A model generated the notes under the pieces. The model saw nothing but the letters and a program-made list of their open reading frames with translations. It did not search any database and was not told the DNA's origin. Shown here one piece after another: positions 53,329-62,686 of a stretch of 64,000 nucleotides of DNA. The position numbers and the translations under genes are program-made. Source of the DNA: Patescibacteria group bacterium. GTDB lineage: Bacteria; Patescibacteriota; Microgenomatia; UBA1406; GWC2-37-13. Position 1 is the stretch's first letter. Each line of letters starts with the position of its first letter. The stretch lies in NCBI GenBank assembly GCA_025057905.1, contig JANWUX010000002.1, positions 1-64,000 of the forward strand, written 5' to 3'.

Positions 53329-53558
53329 CTTATAGTCTAAAAAAACTCTGAAGAATTACAATAATTAAGATCTGGTTAGAGAGAGTTTTAAGATAACTTA
53401 AAAAAAATATAGCAAATTTTATAGTTAAATTACCGACAATGGCTTCAAAAATAAATATTTATTATCATAAAAACAAAAAAAATTATAAAAAAATTGAACA
53501 GAGATGTTTATTTTTACCAATGAATTTTTAAAAAAATATTTCTTATAGTATAAAAAAA

Positions 53559-54317
53559 ATGAAATTTAATAAAATTCTTTTTGATGTCCCAAAGGAATGT
53601 CTTTCTAAAAAAAATATCCTAGAGAAAATTATAAAGTTCATTGAAAAACCAGCTGGTTGTTTACACATAGTCTCTCTCAACCCCGAGATTGCAATCATTG
53701 CTGAAGAGTTTCCTTATTTTAAAAGAGCCATTTCTGAAGCGCCGATCAAGATTATTGATGGTTTCGGAATTGTTATGGCAAGAAAAATTCTTGGACTAGG
53801 TGGCGGGGAAAGAGTTCCGGGAGTCGATTTGATGGAAGATTTAATCAAAATTGCCTCAAAAATGAGCTTAAGAGTGATGTTAATAGGAGGAAAACCGGGT
53901 TTAGCAGACAAACTTTCTAATTGCTACCAAAAGCAGCATCCTCAGGCAAAGTTTGTTGGGATCGAGGGAGTAACCAATATTAAAGAAGAGTCAGGTAAAA
54001 GATTGAAAAGAGAGGAAAAGAAAATTTTTGAAATAGTTTCTGATTTCAAGCCTCAAATTGTTTTTGTTGCCTTTGGTTCACCTTATCAGGAAATTTGGCT
54101 TTACCGCAATCGAAAAAAGTTTGACAAAATGGTCGCAATGGGAGTGGGTGGTGCTTTTGATTTTTTAGCTGGAGAAGTTCCTCGAGCACCTAGATTTATG
54201 AGAAAGTTAGGTTTGGAGTGGTTGTTTCGTTTGATCACTCAACCCTGGCGCTGGCGGCGCCAACTAAGATTGATTAAGTTTTTATGTCAGGTCATAAAAT
54301 TAAAACTAAACCTATGA
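53559..54317 (+). CDS. WecG/TagA/CpsF family glycosyltransferase
   Basis: The 252-residue protein has the family core: LHIVSLNPEIAIIAEEFPYF, IKIIDGFGIVMARKILG, RVPGVDLMEDLIKIA, RVMLIGGKPGLADKLSN, IVFVAFGSPYQEIWLYRNR and GVGGAFDFLAGEVPRAPRFM. GT26 enzymes transfer ManNAc or related sugars onto lipid-linked intermediates for teichoic acid or surface polysaccharide. It stands alone; a 230-bp AT-rich spacer separates it from mreB. Confidence 0.9.
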   Translation: MKFNKILFDVPKECLSKKNILEKIIKFIEKPAGCLHIVSLNPEIAIIAEEFPYFKRAISEAPIKIIDGFGIVMARKILGLGGGERVPGVDLMEDLIKIASKMSLRVMLIGGKPGLADKLSNCYQKQHPQAKFVGIEGVTNIKEESGKRLKREEKKIFEIVSDFKPQIVFVAFGSPYQEIWLYRNRKKFDKMVAMGVGGAFDFLAGEVPRAPRFMRKLGLEWLFRLITQPWRWRRQLRLIKFLCQVIKLKLNL

Positions 54318-54384
54318 TAAGAAAATTTTTCACGGACGTTAATATTTAATTCATACCAAGGAAATTCTTTTGATTTTAATCTTT

Positions 54385-55332
54385 ATGTCTCTAAAAACTC
54401 ATCTCTCGGTACTCGAATCAGTAGTTGAAGTTATGGAATATTTTCTTTTCTTTGATTATCCGCCTTCACTTGAAGAGATATTTGTTTTTTTAAGAATTAA
54501 AACAACCAGAGAGGTACTGACTAAGCAATTAAAGGTTCTTCTCAGAGAAGGAGTCGTCCAAAAGATAAAATCTCGGAATGAATCTTTCTTTAGATATACC
54601 CTAGGTGAGTATAGTACCCAAGACAATCATTTGTCAGCCAATCTGAGAGAAAAAATCAATCTTCTTGAAAAGCGAAAGATTATTTCTGAGAGAAAAATTT
54701 CTAATTGGCGCTTTCGTTTTTTTCTCAAATTTCTCTCTTTCTTTCCTCAAATTAAGCTGGTAGGTCTGTCTGGTTCTTTGGCAATGGGAAATGGGAAGGA
54801 AGAGGACGATATTGATCTTTTTGTTATTACGGCAAGAAAAAGACTGTTTACGGGTCGATTTATCATGATCGCCTTCGCCAAACTTTTGGGAATTCATCGG
54901 TCTAGAGGGCTAATCGGTTCAGCCAAGGACAAGGTTTGTCTAAACTTGTTTTTTGATGAAAACTATCTTCAAATTCCTGCCTTCAAACAAACCATATATG
55001 TCGGCCATGAGGTGCTTCAGATGAAGTCTTTGATAAGTAAAAACGGCATTTATGAAAGATTTTTGATCGAAAATGACTGGCTTTTTTCTCTTTTTCCAAA
55101 TGCCAGAGAAAGACTTGGAAAACCAACAAAAAAAAACAATTCTGCCTCAGTGGTTAAGAATAAAAATCTTATCGTGGCTTTCTTCACTTGGTTGGGGGAT
55201 AAAATTGAAGCTGGGCTAAAGAAAGTTCAGTTGTTTTTGATTAACCGTCACAAAACCTTCGAGATAATCACTGAGGGCCAGCTCTGGTTTTATCCGGATG
55301 ATTTTGAAAAGAAGATTAGTTTTCTTTTGTAA
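54385..55332 (+). CDS. Nucleotidyltransferase-fold protein with winged-helix start
   Basis: I chose the ATG at 54385 (MSLKTHLSVLESVVEV). The first 80 residues look like a winged helix (SLEEIFVFLRIKTTREVLTK). The central part has the pol-beta superfamily motif GLSGSLAMGNGKEEDDIDLFVIT, with paired Asp for metals. The roughly 315-residue protein is of a type frequent in CPR genomes. The nucleotide and acceptor are unknown. It overlaps the convergent gene at 55316 by 17 bp. Confidence 0.7.
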   Translation: MSLKTHLSVLESVVEVMEYFLFFDYPPSLEEIFVFLRIKTTREVLTKQLKVLLREGVVQKIKSRNESFFRYTLGEYSTQDNHLSANLREKINLLEKRKIISERKISNWRFRFFLKFLSFFPQIKLVGLSGSLAMGNGKEEDDIDLFVITARKRLFTGRFIMIAFAKLLGIHRSRGLIGSAKDKVCLNLFFDENYLQIPAFKQTIYVGHEVLQMKSLISKNGIYERFLIENDWLFSLFPNARERLGKPTKKNNSASVVKNKNLIVAFFTWLGDKIEAGLKKVQLFLINRHKTFEIITEGQLWFYPDDFEKKISFLL

Positions 55333-55594
55333 AGCAAAATCCGATGCCGGCCGCTTCCATTTGATCCATAATGGACTCGGCCCTTCGTTGGTCAACTCTC
55401 AGTTCCTTTGCAAGCTTAATACTGGAAATTTCTCCGTATTTGTCAATGACTTCGACGGCCTTAGGAAAAAGAGGGTCTCTTTCCACTTTATCCTCAGAGG
55501 GGTTTTTTTCTTTTAAGGTTACTATTTCTAAACTTCGAAGGCGATTTTCTATTTCATCAAGCTTTTTTAGAATTATCTTTAAATTTTGATCCAT
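55316..55594 (-). CDS. Free-standing FtsK gamma-like winged helix
   Basis: The 92-residue protein has an N-terminal coiled coil (ILKKLDEIENRLRSLEIVTL), then DPLFPKAVEVIDKYGEISSI and RRAESIMDQMEAAGIGF. The second part fits the FtsK gamma domain (family: RAARLMDQMEEAGIVG), the module that reads KOPS DNA sequences and activates XerD. The motor part of FtsK is absent. It could recruit Xer recombinase or DNA to another protein through its coiled coil. Confidence 0.68.
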   Translation of the reverse strand: MDQNLKIILKKLDEIENRLRSLEIVTLKEKNPSEDKVERDPLFPKAVEVIDKYGEISSIKLAKELRVDQRRAESIMDQMEAAGIGFCFTKEN

Positions 55595-55659
55595 ATGAAT
55601 ATTATAAAACTAATTGTCACAAAAGTCAAAATAAAATCAAATTGATATAATTAAAATAA

Positions 55660-55744
55660 GCCGGAGTGTTGAAACTGGTAGACAAGCATGGTTCAGAACC
55701 ATGTGTCCGAAAAGGACGTGAGAGTTCGAGTCTCTCCTCCGGCA
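55660..55744 (+). tRNA. tRNA-Leu (CAG)
   Basis: An 85-nt cloverleaf with GCCGGAG/CTCCGGC acceptor, a long variable arm, and anticodon loop TTCAGAA giving CAG. CCA is not encoded; a T-run follows directly (55746-55754), which may end transcription. Confidence 0.94.
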
Positions 55745-56231
55745 CTTTTTTTTGGGAAACATTATCAAAAATATTCTCTCGAAAAAAAAGGAAGACAATC
55801 CTGACTCGCGACGTCAGAAAAGATGACCTAGAGAAACCGGTAGGATACATGAATAGACTTTCAAAAAAAGATATTTTTGTTACCTTTTTCGTAGAAAGAA
55901 TCACCAAAGAGTAGGAAGAAAGAATCCTAACTGATTTGCTTTGGCAATTAAAAAACGGGAAAAGGTTGACTTGGTCTCTCTGCATGAAACAAATTAATTG
56001 GCCTCACAAACGTCAGCTGAGCACTTGAATCTTGAAAAAGGCAAAGGCACGTGGCAACACTTGGGATTTCGGTGGTCAAGGATTACAAGAGTTGAGGGCA
56101 TTGGTTTTGAACTTTGTCAAACGGCGATCCTTGAAGCTAAAAAAAGAATCGCTGGATTAGGTACATCGATTAAATTAAAATGATCCTGTATCTTGATAAG
56201 ATTAATCTTAACTGAGAAAATAAGCTCTAGA
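55745..56231. other. Spacer between two tRNAs with remnant-like frames
   Basis: About 490 bp. Short plus-strand segments look protein-like (RKDDLEKPVGYMNRLSKKDI to 55912; then LTDLLWQLKNGKRLTWSLC; then LEKGKGTWQHLGFRWSRITR to 56183) but are in shifting frames. I take them as remnants of a lost gene and cannot name it. Confidence 0.4.
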
Positions 56232-56319
56232 GGAGGAGTCGCCTAGTGGTCGATGGCAGCGGTTTGCTAAACCGCGACCCCTAAACCGGGTCACGTGGGT
56301 TCGAATCCCACCTCCTCCG
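56232..56319 (+). tRNA. tRNA-Ser (GCT)
   Basis: An 88-nt cloverleaf with GGAGGAG/CTCCTCC acceptor, a long variable arm, and anticodon loop TTGCTAA giving GCT (codons AGC/AGU). The discriminator is G; CCA is not encoded. Confidence 0.94.
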
Positions 56320-56496
56320 CAGATTACAAAAGGAGATTTTGGCTCTAGTTTACAGAGCAACTTTCAAGTTAATTACCCTAAAAACTGCTAATTAATAAAA
56401 AGTTTGAGGTTACAGCATTTGAGTCTTTTTTGACATTACAACTTAGCAATTTCTGAATATCATCGTCAATATGACCTTGATAATTTTGTTTTGCTA

Positions 56497-57832
56497 GTGT
56501 TCGTAATTGTCTTCCTTATGGGCCAGAAGCAGGAAGAGTCTATATTCTACTCAGTGACGCAGTTGCCGATCAGCCGGCTTCTTTCTTTACTTTTCACGAT
56601 TTAACGGCTATTCTAATGGTTTATGAAAAGTTAGCTTATGAAAAGTTAAAGAAGAAAGGAAATTATCAACCTTATCCCTACTATGGAAGAATCAAAGTTC
56701 AGTATTGGCAGGAGAGACTGACTCTAAGAGCCATTTGTTTCCTTCTTGTTAGAATTTTTCTTAAATCCGAAAAAAACTTAGATGACTTTTTACAGCAAAT
56801 TACCAAACGTTTTTCTGAGGCATATGATTCCGACTTTCAGAATACTAGTCGTGGCTCACCGGGAATAAAATTCCTGGAGTTGTTTCTTCGGATAAATTTA
56901 TTAGCTTCGTAGTCAGAGATGAAGAAAAAAAGGCAAGCATTGCTTACAAGAGGGATTGATAAATCAAGAATTATTCTCTCAATCAATCTTGCCCAGGAAA
57001 AGAGTTTGATACATGATTACAAAAGAAAATACTACTTAAAAAGGTTTTAGTGAAATATTTATACTCAATATAACCAAATAAATTAATTAAGTGATACTTT
57101 TTTTTATGAAGTTTATCATTGTATCAATTTTAGGATAGAACAAGGAGAATTCTCTCGGGAAAAAATTTCTTATCTTTATAGTGACACTTTTGTAATCCAT
57201 GAAATTTCTCCTTAGTCAGAAATCCCAGTAGGAAGATGTGATTTCTTTTTGGGGACTCTGATTTTTTTGTCGTTGTTAATCAAGAAAAATTTAAAGGTTT
57301 TTTTAAGAGTTGGATGAAATCTATCGAGCAATCGACAAAGAAAAATCTGAGAGTCATTGATAAACCAAACTTTGATCTTGATATGGAATTTTCCTTAGAT
57401 CGTATCCTCTCAATCTAGGATTTGATAAGAGATATTCTTTTTCAAAAGGTGATCTAAATATTAGAGATCAAAAAAGGATTATCATTGTTTCTACAAAAAA
57501 GAGGTTAACTCAGATGAGATTTTCACTAATGGTCTTACAATGTGTTTAAAGATTTGAATTCTATCGAAATTATATTTTGAGAGAGAGGAATCAAAGGTGT
57601 TTATGTCGATGGTTATGTCGTTTCGAATCCGAAAGAACAAGGAGATATCTTATCCGAAGCTCATAGTTTCCTTTTTTTAAGTCAAGATAGACAAGGCTTT
57701 ATTTATGACCCTAGCAATCCATACTTCTATCAGGGTAATTTCTTTCCCCGTTTTTTTAGAATAGCAGAAGATTTCATTGAGAAAATTTCAACCGTAAGAA
57801 GACCAGTTCTCTTGAAAGGGCAAGATATTTAA
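56497..57832 (+). pseudogene. Degraded unknown gene, perhaps transglutaminase-like at its end
   Basis: An open segment from about 56497 to 56912 (PYGPEAGRVYILLSDAVAD; RFSEAYDSDFQNTSRGSPGI) is followed by several frame changes and stops. Later segments include FGDSDFFVVVNQEKFKGFFK and, from about 57580, IKGVYVDGYVVSNPKEQGDI, SEAHSFLFLSQDRQGFIYDP and NPYFYQGNFFPRFFRIAED, ending at a TAA at 57830-57832. The His-x ... Asp-Pro-Ser-Asn-Pro pattern in the last segment resembles transglutaminase-like cysteine proteases, weakly. The original product is unknown. Confidence 0.5.
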
Positions 57833-58943
57833 AACCATGAGATTGCAGTCTACTTCGGGATAAGTAGTGGTGTATTCTTTAATGAGTGACAGCTAATTGG
57901 TTAAACAAAAGTATTTTACTTAATAAAAGAGACTCTTCATCTCTATATAAATTAACCGACTGAAGTGTTTGAAATCAAAAAAATTCTCTGGGTTGGCTTG
58001 AAGCATTTTCTATAAGGAATTTATAAGACGCTTTTTTGTTCTTTAAATCTTGCTTGTGTCAAGAGACCTGGTTGGTATTTTTACACCTGAAAATCAAGTC
58101 CAAAAGAAAAATTTTATCAGTGAATTTTTTTGTTTTTTAAAAGTATCAAAATACTCTCATTTAAAATTGACGTTTGATAATTTTTTCTTAAGTAAGACTA
58201 AGACAATGGGTATTGTTTAGGACAAAGAAAAGTTATTATAATCTCTTTCTTGGTTAAAATAATCTTGAAATCTAAACTAATTTGAATTTGAATTGTTAAG
58301 ACTTTTCAAGCTGATCTTTTTAAGACAAGATCAAAAATTTCAAATGACACAACACTTCTGCCTTTTGAGTGTGTCGATGACTTTGAAGAATGATAAACCT
58401 GCATTTGAAGGGTTTCTTTTCTTAAAAAATCAAAAAAGCAATTTAGTTTAGCCACGGTGTGTAAAACTTTTTAGAAATTCACTTGACTTAATTGAGTGAG
58501 AAGATTTTAAGATTCTTGCTTTTCTTTAAAGATCTTTTTTAGATCCAAGCTTATTATCAAAAAAAGGAGTTGATAGTTGTTTGTAAGAGGTGATTTCTTG
58601 ATTTTTTATTGAAGATTAAAGATAGCCTTAACAGAAGATTGCAGTCAATCAGTGCAGTTTCGGGAAGCTTATTTGTTGATTAGAGGAAAAATAGCTGGAC
58701 ATCATCGAAAAAGGAGAAATTTTTTGCGTTGGTAAAATTTATGACCTTAGAATTAAAAAACTGCCCAGAATTTTTACGAACAAGCAAAATCAATTACAGT
58801 TATGGTCTAAATTAAATCCAAACTAGTCGCCTGACTGGAGTTGTTAAAAAAGTAAAAGTAAAAAGCAAGAGAGCCAAGTAAGTAGCTATAAAAATGAATA
58901 TGATGGAATTAGTGAGATATTAAACCGTTCTATTAGGGTAATT
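57833..58943. other. Degraded AT-rich stretch, no intact gene
   Basis: About 1.1 kb without a usable frame. Some plus-strand pieces are protein-like (FEGFLFLKNQKSNLV near 58400; DIIEKGEIFCVGKIYDLRI near 58700), so it probably continues the gene decay of the preceding region. I saw no repeats or integrase. Confidence 0.45.
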
Positions 58944-59495
58944 TCACGACCGAATCTTTTCTATCTCCCAAAATCTAAAACCAATCTGTTGAAGCTTTTT
59001 TTTGACCTTGAATTGGTTGTTGTTGAAATCTTTCATTAGTGCTTGATAAGTTTCTCTTAGGTCGTAAGGAAAGACCACCCAAGCATCTATCTTTTTGACG
59101 AAGAAGTCGGGGACATGCTTGGTTTTTGGTTTTACATAAGGACAGGCGGTGAAAATTTTCTTTGGATTTTTTTTCTGAAGATAATCAACCGCTCTCTGAA
59201 AGGTTTTGCCGGTGTCAGAAATTTCATCGACTACCAGTAACATCTGTCTTTGCCAGTTAAAGTTACTGATCTCAATAATTTTAGGTTCTTTTAGTTGCTT
59301 TAAATCGGTATACGAAGAAATTGAAATATTAGAAATTGGCAAATCTAAAAAGTCAGAGAGAATTCTCGCGGCCACTAAACCACCTCTTGAGATAGCGATA
59401 ATTCTATCGAGAGATATTTTGCTTTCAATTATCCTCTCTCCCAAAATCAAGGAATCTCGATAGAACTGTCTCCAGGAAATCTTTTTAAATCTCAT
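58944..59495 (-). CDS. Phosphoribosyltransferase (xanthine/hypoxanthine type)
   Basis: The 183-residue protein has SRGGLVAARILSDFLDLPI and the PRPP-binding motif QMLLVVDEISDTGKTFQRAV. These fit the type I phosphoribosyltransferase fold, most like Gpt/archaeal purine PRTases; WVVFPYDLRETYQ is also typical. It would salvage xanthine, guanine or hypoxanthine to nucleotides using PRPP. The substrate is inferred. It is divergent from the tRNA-Arg and tRNA-Trp pair. Confidence 0.82.
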   Translation of the reverse strand: MRFKKISWRQFYRDSLILGERIIESKISLDRIIAISRGGLVAARILSDFLDLPISNISISSYTDLKQLKEPKIIEISNFNWQRQMLLVVDEISDTGKTFQRAVDYLQKKNPKKIFTACPYVKPKTKHVPDFFVKKIDAWVVFPYDLRETYQALMKDFNNNQFKVKKKLQQIGFRFWEIEKIRS

Positions 59496-59579
59496 TCCTC
59501 TCTTGAAATTAAAATTATACTTACAAAATTTCCTAACCCGGTTTTTAAATTAGAGTTTTTAGTATAATTTTTTCACTTT

Positions 59580-59651
59580 GCTCCCATAGTTTAATGGATA
59601 AAATAGAGGTTTGCGGAACCTCTGATCGCCGTTCGAATCGGCGTGGGAGCG
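59580..59651 (+). tRNA. tRNA-Arg (GCG)
   Basis: A 72-nt cloverleaf with GCTCCCA/TGGGAGC acceptor and anticodon loop TTGCGGA, giving GCG (codons CGC and, by wobble, CGU). Most bacteria use ACG with inosine instead. The discriminator is G. CCA is not encoded. Confidence 0.9.
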
Positions 59652-59657
59652 CTAAGA

Positions 59658-59728
59658 GGGGACGTAGTTCAATGGCAGAATAGGGGTCTCCAAAACCCTT
59701 GATGGGGGTTCGATTCCCTCCGTCCCTG
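59658..59728 (+). tRNA. tRNA-Trp (CCA)
   Basis: A 71-nt cloverleaf with GGGGACG/CGTCCCT acceptor (first pair G-U) and anticodon loop CTCCAAA giving CCA. It follows tRNA-Arg by 6 nt and is probably co-transcribed. A GCTTTTT...AAAAAGC inverted repeat at about 59728-59751 may end transcription. Confidence 0.92.
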
Positions 59729-59853
59729 CTTTTTCTTTAATAAAAAAAGCTCAGGTAATTGTTTTGTTTTTAAAAATCTTATTAATGATCTTGCTCGAAA
59801 GTCTTGCTCTTAAGCTCTTAAAATTTTCTTTATGAAGTCCTTTTCTTGGTTAG

Positions 59854-60609
59854 CTATTTTTTCAGCTCCTCCGGAAAATCGGGGATGTTGGGTAGATTTA
59901 TTGGGGGCTGGTCTTCGGTTGACGAGTTTTTATCAACAAAAGAATCATTTTCTGGAGCTGGTTCTGAGATTGAAGAAGAGAGATCGGGGATTGAGTCTGA
60001 CTGATAAAATTCTTGTGAGACTGGTTCGTTTTGTTGAGGAAAACTTGATTCAGATGAGGATGCGGGTGAAGTTGGTGAGCTTGTAGCTGGCGAGGGCTGA
60101 GTACTCTCTTCAAGCTTTTCTAGAACTTCATTAATTTTAGATTTGAACTGATCTTCTTGAACGACTGAAGGTGAGGGATGATCGGAGTTGCTAGGGGGTG
60201 GTGATTGATCATTAAGTTGATTCTGAGGTAAAGATTGTTGAGTTTGGGGAGGAGGGGATGATAATGCGGGTGAGGTGGAGGAGGCTTCTTGACCAGAAAT
60301 CTGGTTGGCTAGGGGTGGCTGAGCAGCAGGAGAAGAGCCAGGAGTTTCTTGTGGAGAGACAGTAAATCCTAGAAATTCATCAAACTCTTCTTTTGTGAAT
60401 CCTTTAAATACTCGAATTGCCCCATCATCTTTCTCGATTCTGGTAACGGGTGTGCCGGCGAAATTGTTGGAAATAGCTAGCATCTCTGTTAGCCATTCTT
60501 TGTTGAGTTCAAGATTTTTTTCTTCGAAGGAAAGATTGCGAGCTTTGAGATATTCTTTCTCTTGTTGAGAAAATTTGCAGTCATTGACAGTATAAATGGT
60601 GATTTTCAT
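59854..60609 (-). CDS. Glutaredoxin-like domain with long Pro/Ser/Gln-rich tail
   Basis: Residues 1-82 match a glutaredoxin/thioredoxin fold: ITIYTVNDCKFSQQEKEYLK, with C-x2-S instead of C-x2-C, then AGTPVTRIEKDDG with the cis-Pro, and FKGFTKEEFDEFLG. A tail of about 165 residues follows, rich in Pro, Ser, Gln and acidic residues (EASSTSPALSSPPPQTQQSL; SESSFPQQNEPVSQEF). It is probably disordered. The single Cys would allow only a monothiol role. It is last in the minus-strand set. Confidence 0.75.
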   Translation of the reverse strand: MKITIYTVNDCKFSQQEKEYLKARNLSFEEKNLELNKEWLTEMLAISNNFAGTPVTRIEKDDGAIRVFKGFTKEEFDEFLGFTVSPQETPGSSPAAQPPLANQISGQEASSTSPALSSPPPQTQQSLPQNQLNDQSPPPSNSDHPSPSVVQEDQFKSKINEVLEKLEESTQPSPATSSPTSPASSSESSFPQQNEPVSQEFYQSDSIPDLSSSISEPAPENDSFVDKNSSTEDQPPINLPNIPDFPEELKK

Positions 60610-60662
60610 TGAATATTTTAAGAATAAAGAATTCTTTTTTTTTTGTCAACGATTAATTCTGT

Positions 60663-60962
60663 TTACTTGCTTCTTCTCGTCCTTTTTGTTTTCTGCCCTG
60701 AGTTTTTCTTGAAAGCATTTAGTTCTTTTAACTTCCACATAAACAGCGCCGCTTTTTTTCTTGCTTTTGCGTCGATGACGAATCTTAAAGCTTCTTCGAG
60801 AATAGGACGAGGGATTTTTTTAGCAAGTTTGATATACAGGCTTTTCTTTCTAGGTTCACCTAGTTTATCGGCTAAGTAGATTCCATAAGCTTGAAACTCG
60901 CGGGAGATATACTTGTCTTCAAGAGGATTAAAGTTTTTTAAAATGTCCTTAATTGACTTCAT
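60663..60962 (-). CDS. Conserved-looking small helical protein
   Basis: A 99-residue basic, helical protein (KDILKNFNPLEDKYISREFQ; KLAKKIPRPILEEALRFVID; ARKKAALFMWKLKELNAFKK) ending in a very basic tail (KTKRTRRSK) that could contact nucleic acid. No known domain is recognised. It lies in a minus-strand set after a 71-residue protein gene. Confidence 0.55.
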   Translation of the reverse strand: MKSIKDILKNFNPLEDKYISREFQAYGIYLADKLGEPRKKSLYIKLAKKIPRPILEEALRFVIDAKARKKAALFMWKLKELNAFKKNSGQKTKRTRRSK

Positions 60963-61005
60963 TTTTGATTTTATTTAATTTTACGCATTTTTCTTTTGGA
61001 AATTT

Positions 61006-61221
61006 CTAATATCGTAAGGATTTCTTCATTAACTCTTTAGTAATCATTACCATTCTTTCGATCGTAAGGTTCTTTTCGGCATGAGCCCGGCAAGCTCGAC
61101 GCATTTCTTGATGTTTTTTTCGACATTGATTAGATGTGCTCAGCTGTTTTGCGGAGATCTTAACTAATATCTTTTTTTGTTTATGATCAAGTTTCAGTTG
61201 ATCTAAGAATTCCGTCAGCAC
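61006..61221 (-). CDS. Hypothetical small helical protein
   Basis: A 71-residue charged helical protein (FLDQLKLDHKQKKILVKISA; QCRKKHQEMRRACRAHAEKN) with two Cys and several His. It starts 5 bp after the OtsA-like gene ends, so translation is probably coupled. The family is not recognised. Confidence 0.5.
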   Translation of the reverse strand: MLTEFLDQLKLDHKQKKILVKISAKQLSTSNQCRKKHQEMRRACRAHAEKNLTIERMVMITKELMKKSLRY

Positions 61222-61226
61222 TTTTT

Positions 61227-62684
61227 TTATTGAATGATGTTCTGGATGAAATTTATTCCCCAGTGATAGATGTTATTTTCCTTTAGAAATTTCTTCATTT
61301 GTTGATTGCGCTTGATTTTTTCCTCGGGCTTCATAGTGAGAGCGACATACAAAGCATCTGCTGTTCCTTCGATGTCATAGGGGTTGATAAGAAGACAAGA
61401 TTTCAAGTCTTTAGCAGCACCGGTGAATTTTGACAAAAGTAGCATTCCATGATCATCTTTTGTGCAAATGACATACTCTTTGGCAACTAAATTCATTCCA
61501 TCATCAAGAGCAGTCACCAAACAGACATTTGCTAATTGAAAGTAGGCAAGAATTTTCTCTCGAGGGAGTGTTTTGTTAATGAAATAAATTGGTTGCCAAT
61601 CAGCGGTTGAATATTTCCAGTTAATTTTCTCTACAAGATCAAAGATTTCTCGATTAAGGTTTTTGTAAGCACTGATGTGCATTCTTGAAGGGGCACCAAT
61701 TGATAGGTAAACAAATTTGCCCTGAAAATCTGAGTATTTTTCTAAAAACCGGTCGATTATTCTTAAGCGCTCAATTATTCCTTTAGTATAGTCAATTCGG
61801 TCGACGCCTATTGCTAGATACTGATAGTCAAAACCGAAATCGTGTTTGATAAGACCCTTGTCAATTTTTTTGTACTTTTCAAGGTGAGTTTTTATCTCTT
61901 GATAATCAATACCAGCAGGAAGATTTGCCAGTTTCGTTTCATGGTTTTGATACTCAACTAGTGGGGGCTCAGTATCAACGATCACACCTAATTCTTGTCT
62001 GGTGGCTTCAATAAAGTTATCGACGTGATAACCACGATGAAAACCAATAAAATCGCTGCCTAAAAGACCATCAAGAAGCTGTTTCTTCCAGGGGCAGATT
62101 CGGAAAATTTCGTAGGTTGGCCAAGGTATGTGCCAAAAGAAACCTATGATTAGATTTGGATTTTGATTTTTTAGAATGCGAGGCAGAAGGGCCAAATGAT
62201 AATCATTAATCCAGATAAAAGCTTCTTGATCTCTTAATTCTTCCATGATGGCTTGTGAAAATTTTTCGTTGACACTAATGTAATCTTGCCACCAAATGGC
62301 GTTAAAGATTGGTTTGACAAAAACTGCGTGGCAGAGTGGCCAGAGAGTTTGATTAGCAAAGCCATAGTACCAGCCATCGAGCTCTTTTTTTTTGAGAAAA
62401 ATTCGTTTCAAGACATAAGACTCCTCTCCCGGGGGAACTAAAATTCTCCCTTTCTCATCACAAGTGAGCGAATCAGCACTGCCACTGCCAATAGCTACCA
62501 TTAACCCTCCAATTTTTCTCAGAATCCCATCAAGGAGAATATGAGCTCCTCCTGCTGTTTTTTGAAGCTCAATTCCGCTCGGCGTTTTTATATGAATGTA
62601 GGGTTCTCTTTGAATAGCAACGACAATTTTTTTGTTTTTTAGATTTTTTCGAACAAATCTGATTAGTTCCTCAGCACTGATCAT
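61227..62684 (-). CDS. otsA: GT20 trehalose-6-phosphate synthase-like protein
   Basis: The 485-residue protein matches GT20: WINDYHLALLPRILKNQNPN, FFWHIPWPTYEIFRICPWKK, LLDGLLGSDFIGFHRGYHVD, LANLPAGIDYQEI, GVDRIDYTKGIIERLRIIDR and VTALDDGMNLVAKEYVICTK. These cover the acceptor and UDP-glucose sites. It joins UDP-glucose to glucose-6-phosphate or, alternatively, to glycerol-3-phosphate (glucosylglycerol-phosphate synthase); sequence alone does not decide. No phosphatase domain is fused and no otsB is seen nearby. It is 2 bp after the GT4 gene. Confidence 0.88.
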   Translation of the reverse strand: MISAEELIRFVRKNLKNKKIVVAIQREPYIHIKTPSGIELQKTAGGAHILLDGILRKIGGLMVAIGSGSADSLTCDEKGRILVPPGEESYVLKRIFLKKKELDGWYYGFANQTLWPLCHAVFVKPIFNAIWWQDYISVNEKFSQAIMEELRDQEAFIWINDYHLALLPRILKNQNPNLIIGFFWHIPWPTYEIFRICPWKKQLLDGLLGSDFIGFHRGYHVDNFIEATRQELGVIVDTEPPLVEYQNHETKLANLPAGIDYQEIKTHLEKYKKIDKGLIKHDFGFDYQYLAIGVDRIDYTKGIIERLRIIDRFLEKYSDFQGKFVYLSIGAPSRMHISAYKNLNREIFDLVEKINWKYSTADWQPIYFINKTLPREKILAYFQLANVCLVTALDDGMNLVAKEYVICTKDDHGMLLLSKFTGAAKDLKSCLLINPYDIEGTADALYVALTMKPEEKIKRNQQMKKFLKENNIYHWGINFIQNIIQ

Positions 62685-62686
62685 TC

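Noticed and set aside
55666-55914. Open frame of 82 codons starting inside tRNA-Leu
   Set aside because: Its start lies within the tRNA gene and the composition is not protein-like there; only the later part may be a gene remnant.
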